Below are positions 56,650-64,000 of a stretch of 64,000 nucleotides of DNA, piece after piece. Source of the stretch: a bacterium. GTDB taxonomy: Bacteria > 4484-113 > JAFGCY01. The notes under the pieces are model-generated. The model did not search any database, had not been told where the DNA came from, and was given only the letters and a program-made list of their open reading frames with translations. Both the position numbers and the translations under genes were made by a program. Where the stretch lies: contig JAGRNT010000002.1 in assembly GCA_020440605.1 (NCBI GenBank), forward strand, positions 1 to 64,000, written 5' to 3'. Every line of letters begins with the position of its first letter. The stretch's first letter is position 1.

Positions 56650-56673
56650 AAGGCCGGGTTGCGACCCGGCCTT
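56650..56673. terminator. Bidirectional terminator
   Basis: Perfect stem AAGGCCGGGT / ACCCGGCCTT with loop TGCG, between the convergent yhaN-like and biotin-carrier genes. T-rich flanks are short on both sides. Confidence 0.85.
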
Positions 56674-56687
56674 TCCATATCCGGTGA

Positions 56688-57188
56688 TTATCCGGCGGTG
56701 TCAGCCGGACTGAAGTCCACGAGCAGGTCACCTGGCATCACGCGTGCACCCTCGGCATGCGGATAGCCGTTGACAACGCCGGCCTGGGGTGCCTCGATGG
56801 TGTGCTCCATCTTCATCGCCTCGAGGATCACGAGCGCCGTCCCCGCACTGACCGCCGTCCCGGGCGCCACCAGGGTGCGCAGCACCGTGCCCGGCATGCG
56901 GCTGCTCAGAGCCGCGCCATCCGCCCGGCCCTCATCCTCACTGCCTTCCTCGATGCGGCTGAAGCTGTAGTAGGCGCTGCCGCGCTTGAGCTGGATCCGT
57001 TCATGCTCCACGCAGGCGTCGAACACGTAGTGCTGACCAGCGATGCTGAAGCGCAGGCGGCTGCCCTCCACACGCAGATCCGTCACGCTTTGTTCCGTAC
57101 CGTCAATCCGCACCGTGGCCTGACCCGCACTGCCGGGGATACTGACCACCTCGAAGCGCTGTTCACCGTGTCCAAGCTGCTCTCTCAT
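56688..57188 (-). CDS. Biotin carboxyl carrier protein
   Basis: A 166-residue protein with a C-terminal biotinyl domain, including EAMKMEH with the lysine that takes biotin (typical LEAMKMEH), and an N-terminal beta region (~20-75) like the BT/linker domain of acyl-CoA carboxylases. It is coupled with the biotin carboxylase by ATGA. Equivalent parts are fused in MccA/PccA; here split into two genes. Confidence 0.88.
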   Translation of the reverse strand: MREQLGHGEQRFEVVSIPGSAGQATVRIDGTEQSVTDLRVEGSRLRFSIAGQHYVFDACVEHERIQLKRGSAYYSFSRIEEGSEDEGRADGAALSSRMPGTVLRTLVAPGTAVSAGTALVILEAMKMEHTIEAPQAGVVNGYPHAEGARVMPGDLLVDFSPADTAG

Positions 57189-58669
57189 GCATTGCTCCAG
57201 TTGCCATAACTGTGGAAGGGGCTGGCTGCATCGGTCTGCTCGAGTCCACGCTGCACGCGGCTGCCGAGCAGGCTCGCGGCCAGTGCGGCAGCCAGCTGCT
57301 CCGGCAGGCCCGGCTGCGGATCCGCGTAATCCGCGAAGTGCCTGGCAATGAAGCCTGTGTCTGTCTCACCGGCGGCGAAGGCCGGATGCGCGATGATCTC
57401 CGCGAGGATCCCGAGGTTGCTCGTCACCCCCAGCAGGCACATGTCGTTCAGGGCCTGAGACATGCGGCGGATGGCTGCCGCGCGGTCCTCCGCATGCACG
57501 ATCAGCTTGGCGAGCATCGGGTCGTAGTCCGCGCCAATTGCCAGCCCCGGCTTCAGCATGCTGTCCAGCCGCACGCCCGGGCCCTGCGGTTCACGCAGCA
57601 CCCGCACGCTGCCTACCTGCGGCAGGAAGCCACTCGCAGCATCCTCGGCGCAGATCCGGCACTCGATGCTGTGTCCGCGCGGGCTGAGCTGCTCCTGCGT
57701 GAACGGCAGGGTCTCACCGGTGGCGATGCGGATCTGCCACTGCACGATGTCAATCCCATAAACGAATTCCGTCACCGGGTGCTCCACCTGCAGACGCGTA
57801 TTCATCTCCAGGAAGTAGTAGCCGCCGCTGGGATCCATGATGAACTCGACGGTCCCCGCGCCCTCGTAGCCCACGGCCCGCGCGATGGCAACGGCGTCCG
57901 CCCCCATCCGTGCCCGCAGTTCGCTGTCAACGGCCGTGCTCGGCGTCTCCTCCACGATCTTCTGGTGGCGGCGCTGCACGCTGCATTCGCGCTCGCCGAG
58001 GTGCAGGGTATTGCCGGCGCGGTCGGCGAGGATCTGGATCTCGATGTGGCGCGGGTTCTCGATGTACTTCTCGAGGAACACGGTCGGGTCGCCGAAGGCC
58101 TTGGCGGCCTCACGGCGCGCACCGTCCAGCGCGGACTGCAGCTCAGCCTCGCCGGTGACGATCCGCATGCCTTTTCCACCGCCACCCATGCTGGCCTTGA
58201 CCATCACCGGATAGCCGATCTGCGCGGCCGCGGCGATGTACTCCTCATCTGTAGCACCGATGCGGTCGAAGCCCGGCACGACGGGTGCCGTTGCCAGGAG
58301 CGCGGTTTCGCGGGCGGGGATCTTGGCCCCCATGCGGTCCATGCTCTCCGGCGTGGGCCCGATGAAGTGGATGCCGTGCTCCGTCACCAGCCGGGCAAAA
58401 CCGGCATTCTCGGCGAGGAAGCCGTAGCCGGGATGCAGGGCGTCGCAGCCTGTGTCGCGTGCCGCCTGCAGCACCTTCCGCTGGTCGAGGTAGGACTGCG
58501 CCGCCTCGGCGGGCCCGAGGCAGACGGCCTCGTCAGCCAGGCTCACATGCGGCGCCTGGGCATCCGCCTCACTGTAGACCGCCACCGAGGCGATGCCGAG
58601 CTCGCGGCAGGCGCGGATGATGCGCACGGCGACCTCGCTGCGGTTGGCGATCAGGATCTTCTTGAACAC
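57185..58669 (-). CDS. Biotin carboxylase subunit of an acyl-CoA carboxylase
   Basis: A 494-residue ATP-grasp biotin carboxylase. Visible: FKKILIANRSEVAVRIIRAC, LHPGYGFLAEN, the ATP loop ASMGGGGKGMRIV, ECSVQRRHQKIVEETPS and MNTRLQVEHPVTE. It carboxylates biotin on the downstream carrier. No carboxyltransferase subunit is in the window, so the acyl-CoA substrate (acetyl, propionyl, methylcrotonyl) is open. GTG 58669 follows TATAAT by exactly 6 nt. Confidence 0.93.
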   Translation of the reverse strand: MFKKILIANRSEVAVRIIRACRELGIASVAVYSEADAQAPHVSLADEAVCLGPAEAAQSYLDQRKVLQAARDTGCDALHPGYGFLAENAGFARLVTEHGIHFIGPTPESMDRMGAKIPARETALLATAPVVPGFDRIGATDEEYIAAAAQIGYPVMVKASMGGGGKGMRIVTGEAELQSALDGARREAAKAFGDPTVFLEKYIENPRHIEIQILADRAGNTLHLGERECSVQRRHQKIVEETPSTAVDSELRARMGADAVAIARAVGYEGAGTVEFIMDPSGGYYFLEMNTRLQVEHPVTEFVYGIDIVQWQIRIATGETLPFTQEQLSPRGHSIECRICAEDAASGFLPQVGSVRVLREPQGPGVRLDSMLKPGLAIGADYDPMLAKLIVHAEDRAAAIRRMSQALNDMCLLGVTSNLGILAEIIAHPAFAAGETDTGFIARHFADYADPQPGLPEQLAAALAASLLGSRVQRGLEQTDAASPFHSYGNWSNA

Positions 58670-58675
58670 GCACTG

Positions 58676-58681
58676 ATTATA
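58676..58681 (-). promoter_or_regulatory. -10 box of leaderless biotin carboxylase
   Basis: Minus-strand TATAAT, then CAGTGC and GTG 58669. Confidence 0.65.
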
Positions 58682-58693
58682 GAAGCGGATATC

Positions 58694-59770
58694 TCAGAAG
58701 CGGCTGTCCGTGGCCGGGCCGAGGCTGCGCCAGATTCCACCGAAGCCCTCGTCATCCGTGGCATAGCAGAGTGTGGATCCCGGCAGTACACTGCGGCAGA
58801 TGGCCTCGACCTTCACGCCGCTCAGCTTCCACTCCAGGTTTCCGTAGCTGCTGAAGTATGACTCCCCGGGTTCGAAGTAACCCATACGGTAGATCACCGA
58901 GTCGAAGGGTCCGTTGTCACCACGGTCACTGCACTTGGCAATCCACAGCACGCCGCTGTCGTCCATGTAGAGATCACTGATGCCGCGTTCCCAGGGGTTA
59001 TTGGCCGGGGGCACGCTCAGTTCCACACCGCTGCCGCCGTCGGTGATCATCTCATGGCTGGCCAGATCCGCGATGCAGTAGTAGAGCTTGGCCGGCTGGT
59101 AAGCCAGATCACCACCCCGGCTGCCGAGGATGATGTTGACAGGCATGCGCTCCACCGGCTCAACCAGCTCCGCAGCGGCAGTTTCTTCCTCAGAGAATGC
59201 AGGCTGGTAGGGATCGTTATACAGGCCATAGCTTTCAAGCCGGTGGAGGTAGGCGCTCACCTCCTCCGAATTCCCGCTTGCTGCAACGATCGCCTCCGGA
59301 TGCTCGGCACTCATCACGAACAGGCCCTCGATCTCATGGATGTGTTCCGGCAGTGGGATCGTGCCCAGCAGCGAAAACCTCCAGCCGTCCTGAGCCTGCT
59401 CCAGCTTCACATGGAAGATCCGCCCGATGTGGTATTCATGCGTGGTCCAGTTCTCATAGGCACCGCTTTCGCAGAGCAGGAACTCACCGGGGCGCGTGCG
59501 GAAGCCGTAGACACTCTCCAGGTCATGCGGCAGCTCACCCTGCCAGTCCGGCTCCAGCGGCAGGTAGTCGTAGCCGCCGTTTTCGGTGTCAACCGTGAGG
59601 ATCCCGATGCGGCTGCCAGGCCGGTCGGCCTTGAGGTCCTGCACGCAGAGGTAGTGGTTGTCAGCAATCCAGGCCATTCCGGATGCCCCGGCGAAATCCT
59701 CGGCGTGGGCTGCGGAAATGGAAAGCAGCAGCAGGTAGGCGCATACAAGCGAAAGGATGTTTCTATGCAT
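58694..59770 (-). CDS. Secreted beta-propeller-like protein
   Basis: A 358-residue exported protein (signal peptide NILSLVCAYLLLLSISAAHA). The body has propeller-like blades (GASGMAWIADNHYLCVQDLK, DLESVYGFRTRPGEFLLCES, EIEGLFVM, GISDLYMDDSGVLWIAKCS), similar in style to esterase-like phytase or SdiA-regulated propellers. Substrate unknown; no signature of a specific enzyme. It lies 24 bp upstream of the biotin carboxylase on the same strand. Confidence 0.6.
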   Translation of the reverse strand: MHRNILSLVCAYLLLLSISAAHAEDFAGASGMAWIADNHYLCVQDLKADRPGSRIGILTVDTENGGYDYLPLEPDWQGELPHDLESVYGFRTRPGEFLLCESGAYENWTTHEYHIGRIFHVKLEQAQDGWRFSLLGTIPLPEHIHEIEGLFVMSAEHPEAIVAASGNSEEVSAYLHRLESYGLYNDPYQPAFSEEETAAAELVEPVERMPVNIILGSRGGDLAYQPAKLYYCIADLASHEMITDGGSGVELSVPPANNPWERGISDLYMDDSGVLWIAKCSDRGDNGPFDSVIYRMGYFEPGESYFSSYGNLEWKLSGVKVEAICRSVLPGSTLCYATDDEGFGGIWRSLGPATDSRF

Positions 59771-59813
59771 GCGCAGATGATCGCACAGGGCCGCTACTCA
59801 GGGCAAGGACCGT

Positions 59814-61532
59814 TCAGTTGCCCCGCGGGAAGTAGATGCGCAGATGCGTCATCTTCTCCAGGGCGTCGTGATCCAGGTTGACCATCTCACGCAGCAGTTC
59901 ATACTGCGCCGGGTCCTCGCTGTCGCTGTAGCGTGCCCGCACCGTGAAGCGATCCAGGAACACCGCGGCCCCGCTCACTTCCTCATTCACGCTGCCATCC
60001 TCATTGAAGGCCGGGGTGAAGGCCGGGTAGAGGTAGTCCGTGAACAGCGGCGGCAGGCCCTCCCAGGATGGATCCAGCGCCCAGAGCGGACCGACCACCA
60101 TCCACTGCGTCTTGATGCGCGCGAAGCGCATCTCGCTCGACATCGCATGGTCGCGCGGGATGATCTGGAAGCCGCCGATGATGTCATAGGGAGAGGTGGA
60201 AACATCGATCACGCCGGGATGCGCCGCACGGATCCGTCCGCGCTCGGCGTACTGCGTGCCGAGGAAGCGCCCCACCCCGGCCACGGGCTTCAGCACCTGG
60301 CCGATCGGGTACGGGTCCATCCCCAGCTCCTTGATCCAGATCAGGCCGCCGAAGCCGTTCTCGAATTCGATCCACTCCGGGTTGTACCTGCGCCGGCTGA
60401 CATCGAGGCGCAGCACATCGCCCACGGCGGGCACGAAATTCTCATCCACGCGCTGCCAGTCCGCCTCAGCACGCTGGAAGTACAGCGGGCTGCCCACGAG
60501 CGGGGCCCAGCGGCCACCGAAGATCTCGCTGCCGGCCTTGATGTCGGTGAACAGCGTGCTGCTCTGGTTGAAGTAGCTCTTGTAGCTCTTGGGGTCGAAG
60601 GTCGTGAACTCAATCGGCACCAGTGAGAAGATCGTGGCCCGCCCCGTTTCGTAGTTGTGCTTCACCTTGAGGTGCATTGCATTCACGGCGCTGGCGGTGC
60701 AGGTGCCGTTCTCGGCCCAGCCGCTGGCGGTGAAGCCTTCCTTGTTGTAGTTGGCAACCGGTGCCAGCACATGGCCGACCACGCCGCTGAAGTCGTCACT
60801 GATGATGCGGATCTCGCCGTCCACCACATTGTCGATCTCGATATGGAACATGGTGCGTTGCTGCGAAAGCAGGCTCTGGGGGTAGAGCCCCGCGATGTCC
60901 GGCATTGTGGGCCAGTGCCGCAGTGATTCGTCTGTGAACTCGGAATGGCGGTCGACACCGCTGTCCGGTTCGACGCTCTCCTCATCAGCCCTGACCGGCA
61001 GTGTGCCGAGCAGCAGCGTGGCAAGCAGCAGCAGCGCCAGGATGCTGCCTGAGCGCAGGCGTTCGCGGATCCATTCACCATTGGCAACCACGGGCTGGCC
61101 GTGGATCTCACGCAGGCGGCGGCGGAAGGCCAGGGCCTGGCGTGTCTCACGGCGCTGCAGGGCATGCTCCCGGCGCTGCCGCAGCAGGCCAAGCAGGGCT
61201 GCGCCGATCAGCACGATGCCCGGCAGCCAGACGAGGCTGGCTTCATAGTCCAGCCCGGCGACGAAGCTCATTTCGCGGATGTCGAAGCTACGGTGCTGCA
61301 GCGCCGTGACCGCATAAAGAGCGATCCAGTACCAGCCGAAGCCTCGCCAGAGCCGGCCCTGCTCCGAGCTGCAGCACAGCGCGAACAGCGGCGCGATCAC
61401 CACGCTCAGCAGTGCACTCTTCAGCCAGTAATGGTTGGCGAAGTACCAATGCGTATAGAACGCGGTGATGAAGCTCGCGAGCACGAATGCGCTGGCAAGC
61501 ACGAACAGGAAAGCTGCGAGTCTGCTCTTCAT
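59814..61532 (-). CDS. Membrane protein with large extracytoplasmic domain, unknown family
   Basis: A 572-residue protein. Residues 1-125 have about four membrane helices, one more helix at ~163-180, then ~390 residues of beta-rich domain outside the membrane (FHIEIDNVVDGEIRIISDDF ... VPAVGDVLRLDVSRRRYNPE). I do not recognise the family. GGGAAGAC precedes the ATG. Confidence 0.65.
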   Translation of the reverse strand: MKSRLAAFLFVLASAFVLASFITAFYTHWYFANHYWLKSALLSVVIAPLFALCCSSEQGRLWRGFGWYWIALYAVTALQHRSFDIREMSFVAGLDYEASLVWLPGIVLIGAALLGLLRQRREHALQRRETRQALAFRRRLREIHGQPVVANGEWIRERLRSGSILALLLLATLLLGTLPVRADEESVEPDSGVDRHSEFTDESLRHWPTMPDIAGLYPQSLLSQQRTMFHIEIDNVVDGEIRIISDDFSGVVGHVLAPVANYNKEGFTASGWAENGTCTASAVNAMHLKVKHNYETGRATIFSLVPIEFTTFDPKSYKSYFNQSSTLFTDIKAGSEIFGGRWAPLVGSPLYFQRAEADWQRVDENFVPAVGDVLRLDVSRRRYNPEWIEFENGFGGLIWIKELGMDPYPIGQVLKPVAGVGRFLGTQYAERGRIRAAHPGVIDVSTSPYDIIGGFQIIPRDHAMSSEMRFARIKTQWMVVGPLWALDPSWEGLPPLFTDYLYPAFTPAFNEDGSVNEEVSGAAVFLDRFTVRARYSDSEDPAQYELLREMVNLDHDALEKMTHLRIYFPRGN

Positions 61533-61610
61533 ATGTCTTCCCGGCTGCGGCCTGTGCCGCAGGACGAGCCACCATTATCGCATTCCCGGAGGCGCAGCTG
61601 CCCGGACGGC

Positions 61611-64000
61611 TCAGGCCTGGCGGTGTTCACGCCTGAGCTGGATGCGCTCGCTGACTTCCTGCACCAGGCTGAGGATCGTCGGCACCACGAACAGCGTGAA
61701 GATCGTGGAGACCAGCATGCCGCCCACCACGATCACGCCGAGGCCGCGGTACAGCTCGGAGCCGCTGCCCTGACCCATCGCCAGCGGCAGCATGCCGAAC
61801 ACCGAGGTCAGCACGGACATGAAGATCGGGCGCAGGCGGGTGCGGCTGCTCTCCTTGAGGGCCTCGAGCGGGCTCATGCCCTCCTCCTGGTTGTTGAGCA
61901 TCTGGTGCACGATCAGGATCGCATTGTTGACGACGATGCCCGAAAGGATGATCAGGCCGAGCATGCCGAGCACGTCGAACTGCACCACCCCGCCGGAGAG
62001 CGTATGCGCGAACCACATCGCGATGAAGCTGCCGCTCCAGGCCAGCGGGACCGTCACGAGGATGATGACCGGGTACGTAAAGGAGCGGAACAGCGCCACC
62101 ATCAGCAGGTAGATGATCACGATCGCCAGCGCACCCTGCACCACCAGAGAGCTGAGCGTGTTGCGCAGCTTGTCCGCCGCGTCGCCGAAGCGGATGCGGT
62201 AGCCCGGGGCCAGCGTGGCCGAAAGCGGATCGATGACTTCCTGCTGGGTGATGTCGAGCGCGGTCTGCGTCGGGAAGGCCGGGTTGGTGTTCACGGTGAG
62301 CTGGATCGAGCGGTCGCGGTTGTAGTGGCGGATCGAGGTCGGGCCGGTGTTGTCATCCACCGTCGCCACCTCATCCAGGCGCACGAACTCCCCGTTGCCG
62401 GCAAGTACCGTCAGGGCCTGCAGCTCATCGCGGGTCGTGTAGTGCTCCTTGTCACCGCGCACGACGATGTCGTACTCACGGCCGCGGTCGGTGAACTTGC
62501 TGGTCTGCAGGCCGGCGATCATCGTCTCCACCACGTTGGCAACATCGCTGAGGTTCAGTCCGAGCTGCGCCGCCTTGTAGCGGTCCACATGGATCGCCAG
62601 TTCCGGCACGCCCTCGCTGTAGCCGCTGCGCACCGGCACCGGGCCGGGCTGCAGGTAAGGGCCGACCTTGCCGCGGATCTCCGCCTGGACACGCTCGGAG
62701 ATCTTGCGGATCTCCTCCAGGTCCGGGCCGGTGATCTCCAGCGTGAACTCCTTGTCCGGCACGCGGAAGATCGAGGTGCGGCTGGCGAAGAAGAACTGGA
62801 AGCCGGGCTGCATGAAGCCGACTTCCATCAGCTTGCCGGCCATCTGGTCCATCATCCGGTCGGTGGCGAACTCATCCTTGACACGCACACCCATGCCGGT
62901 GAAGAACGGCGCACTGGCAACCGAGAAGTATGTCTTGACCTTGGGCGAGAACTCCGGGTCATGGCCCACGAAGTTCTCGATGGCGGTGTAGGCCTCGCTC
63001 GTGACTTCATTGCTCTGCCCGACCACACTCGGCGTGAAGCAGAAGATGAAGGGCTGCGTACCCGTCGGCAGGTAGTTGGCACCGGGCAGCAGCAGCGTGC
63101 TGAAGTACCAGCCGACCGCCACGGCCCCGAGCAGGATCAGCCTGCCGGGCGTCGTACCCTTGCCGACTCCGGCGCAGGCCCAGTTGAGGAAGCGCTGGTA
63201 GAAGCGTTCAACCGCCGTACCGAGCCACTGCAGGGTGATCAGGTCGAGCGTCCGCGCCAGCGCGGGGTTGCTGTCGTCAATCCGGTCGCGCCAGTTGCGC
63301 GAGCGCAGGATCACCGCACTGAAGCCGGGCACCACGGTGTAGGCGCAGAGCAGCGAGATCACGATGCTGCTGACGATCGCGATTGCGATGTCCTTGAACA
63401 GCAGGCCTGCCTCGGTGGTGTTGAGGATGATCGGGATGAAGACCGCGATCGTCGTCAGCGTGGAGGCCAGGATCGCACCGGCGATCTCCGTGATCGCGTC
63501 ATAGGCCGCCTGCAGCACGGGCTTGCCGAGCTCCTTCATGTGCCGGTCAATGTTCTCCAGCACCACGATTGCGTTGTCAACCACCATGCCCACCGAGAAG
63601 GCCAGGCCAGCCAGTGAGATGATGTTGATCGTGCGGCCGAGTGCCAGCAGGATGATGAACACTGTGATCAGCGAGACGGGGATGGTCACGATCACGATCA
63701 GGATCGGCCGGGCCCCGCGCAGGAACAGGGAGAGCACGACTGCGGCCAGCAATGCACCGAACAGCAGGTTGTTGCGCACGAGCGCAATCGCCTCCTGGAT
63801 GTAGCTCAGCTCGCTGTAGGCCTCGCGGATCTCAATCTCGATCCCGCGCTCGGCGAAGTCGGAGTTGTACTCGGCGACGACACCCATCACACCCTTGATG
63901 GTACTGACGGTGTTGGCACCGCTCTGGCGCGAGACGCCGATGGCGACGGTCGGACTGCCGTCCGCCTTCACATAGCCCTGCTGGCGTTCGCGGCCATCCA
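61611..64000 (-). CDS. RND efflux transporter, HAE1/AcrB-type (N-terminus off window)
   Basis: About 797 residues of an RND family proton-driven efflux pump. The frame is open to the right edge; DGSPTVAIGVSRQSGANTV corresponds to residue ~260-280 of AcrB, so ~250 N-terminal residues are missing. Present: helix-4 region with FSVGMVVDNAIVVLEN (the D of the proton relay), both porter halves and the second transmembrane bundle with GIVVNNAILIVHQM. Here the second VVNDxx motif has VNNAIL, as in many hydrophobic-amphiphile pumps. Membrane-fusion and outer-membrane partners are not in the window. Confidence 0.93.
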   Translation of the reverse strand, partial: DGRERQQGYVKADGSPTVAIGVSRQSGANTVSTIKGVMGVVAEYNSDFAERGIEIEIREAYSELSYIQEAIALVRNNLLFGALLAAVVLSLFLRGARPILIVIVTIPVSLITVFIILLALGRTINIISLAGLAFSVGMVVDNAIVVLENIDRHMKELGKPVLQAAYDAITEIAGAILASTLTTIAVFIPIILNTTEAGLLFKDIAIAIVSSIVISLLCAYTVVPGFSAVILRSRNWRDRIDDSNPALARTLDLITLQWLGTAVERFYQRFLNWACAGVGKGTTPGRLILLGAVAVGWYFSTLLLPGANYLPTGTQPFIFCFTPSVVGQSNEVTSEAYTAIENFVGHDPEFSPKVKTYFSVASAPFFTGMGVRVKDEFATDRMMDQMAGKLMEVGFMQPGFQFFFASRTSIFRVPDKEFTLEITGPDLEEIRKISERVQAEIRGKVGPYLQPGPVPVRSGYSEGVPELAIHVDRYKAAQLGLNLSDVANVVETMIAGLQTSKFTDRGREYDIVVRGDKEHYTTRDELQALTVLAGNGEFVRLDEVATVDDNTGPTSIRHYNRDRSIQLTVNTNPAFPTQTALDITQQEVIDPLSATLAPGYRIRFGDAADKLRNTLSSLVVQGALAIVIIYLLMVALFRSFTYPVIILVTVPLAWSGSFIAMWFAHTLSGGVVQFDVLGMLGLIILSGIVVNNAILIVHQMLNNQEEGMSPLEALKESSRTRLRPIFMSVLTSVFGMLPLAMGQGSGSELYRGLGVIVVGGMLVSTIFTLFVVPTILSLVQEVSERIQLRREHRQA

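Noticed and set aside
61101..63617. Plus-strand open frame of 838 codons
   Set aside because: It is antisense to the RND pump and its His/Arg/Asp-rich sequence has no recognisable domain.

Overview
The window reads as two different genomes joined inside one gene. Positions 1 to about 15,260 are actinobacterial and specifically mycobacterial: high GC, an IS21-family element, and a block (9,665-14,839) with the content and order of the M. tuberculosis Rv3630-Rv3635 neighbourhood (PpgS GalNAc-phosphopolyprenol synthase, its small membrane partner, a MOP-type membrane protein, GalE1-like epimerase, Rv3635-like membrane protein). From about 15,290 to 64,000 the sequence is a diderm, LPS-making bacterium: heptose genes, LptA/LptC-like proteins, a TonB receptor, an SLH-domain porin, fliQ, lipoproteins and an RND pump. 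I cannot place its phylum. The switch falls in the strongly conserved HELAHQWFG motif of an M1 aminopeptidase, as expected of a chimeric assembly; a real fusion or transfer is less likely but not excluded.

Mycobacterial part: IS21 istA/istB with four terminal repeats (1-2,405), an amino-acid permease (2,544-4,364), an alpha/beta hydrolase lacking its nucleophile serine (4,637-5,536), a small secreted protein, a membrane PAS-PAS-EAL c-di-GMP phosphodiesterase (6,276-8,621), an SRPBCC protein, a protein of unknown function, then the cell-wall glycosylation block.

Diderm part: M50B protease, menG/ubiE, an SLH porin with a 12-cysteine insert, and then the most interesting locus (20,043-22,783). 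This is four overlapping, translationally coupled genes: a degenerate nucleotidyltransferase, a 4-TM protein with an N-terminal zinc ribbon and a C-terminal Cys/Gly tail, a DUF692 (MNIO) iron oxidase with its ligand set intact, and a small DUF2063-like protein. This looks like a RiPP-type cysteine-modifying system acting on the tail of an integral membrane protein. Next come a membrane protein, MsrB, a PqqB-like metallo-hydrolase and a four-PAS hybrid histidine kinase; an SRPBCC protein, an SNase-like secreted protein, tRNA-Arg(CCT), two TPR proteins, tRNA-Leu(CAG) and a lone fliQ. A long minus-strand run (43,742 down to 33,159) carries DUF212, tlyA, nadK, recN, LptC-like, OstA/LptA-like, rfaE1, rfaE2, comF and a BON lipoprotein, i.e. 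envelope biogenesis mixed with housekeeping genes.

A cobalamin riboswitch (about 43,790-43,920) then drives an overlapping operon btuD-btuF-btuC-btuB plus a beta-propeller lipoprotein that may act like Bacteroides BtuG. The right end holds a lipoprotein, citrate synthase, a YhaO/YhaN (SbcDC-like) pair with a membrane-anchored ATPase and eroded nuclease, biotin carboxylase plus biotin carrier, a secreted propeller, a large unknown membrane protein, and an RND efflux pump cut by the window edge.

A genome-wide habit shows in the diderm part: at least eight transcription-unit heads have a TANNNT -10 box exactly 6 nt before an ATG/GTG start, i.e. leaderless mRNAs.
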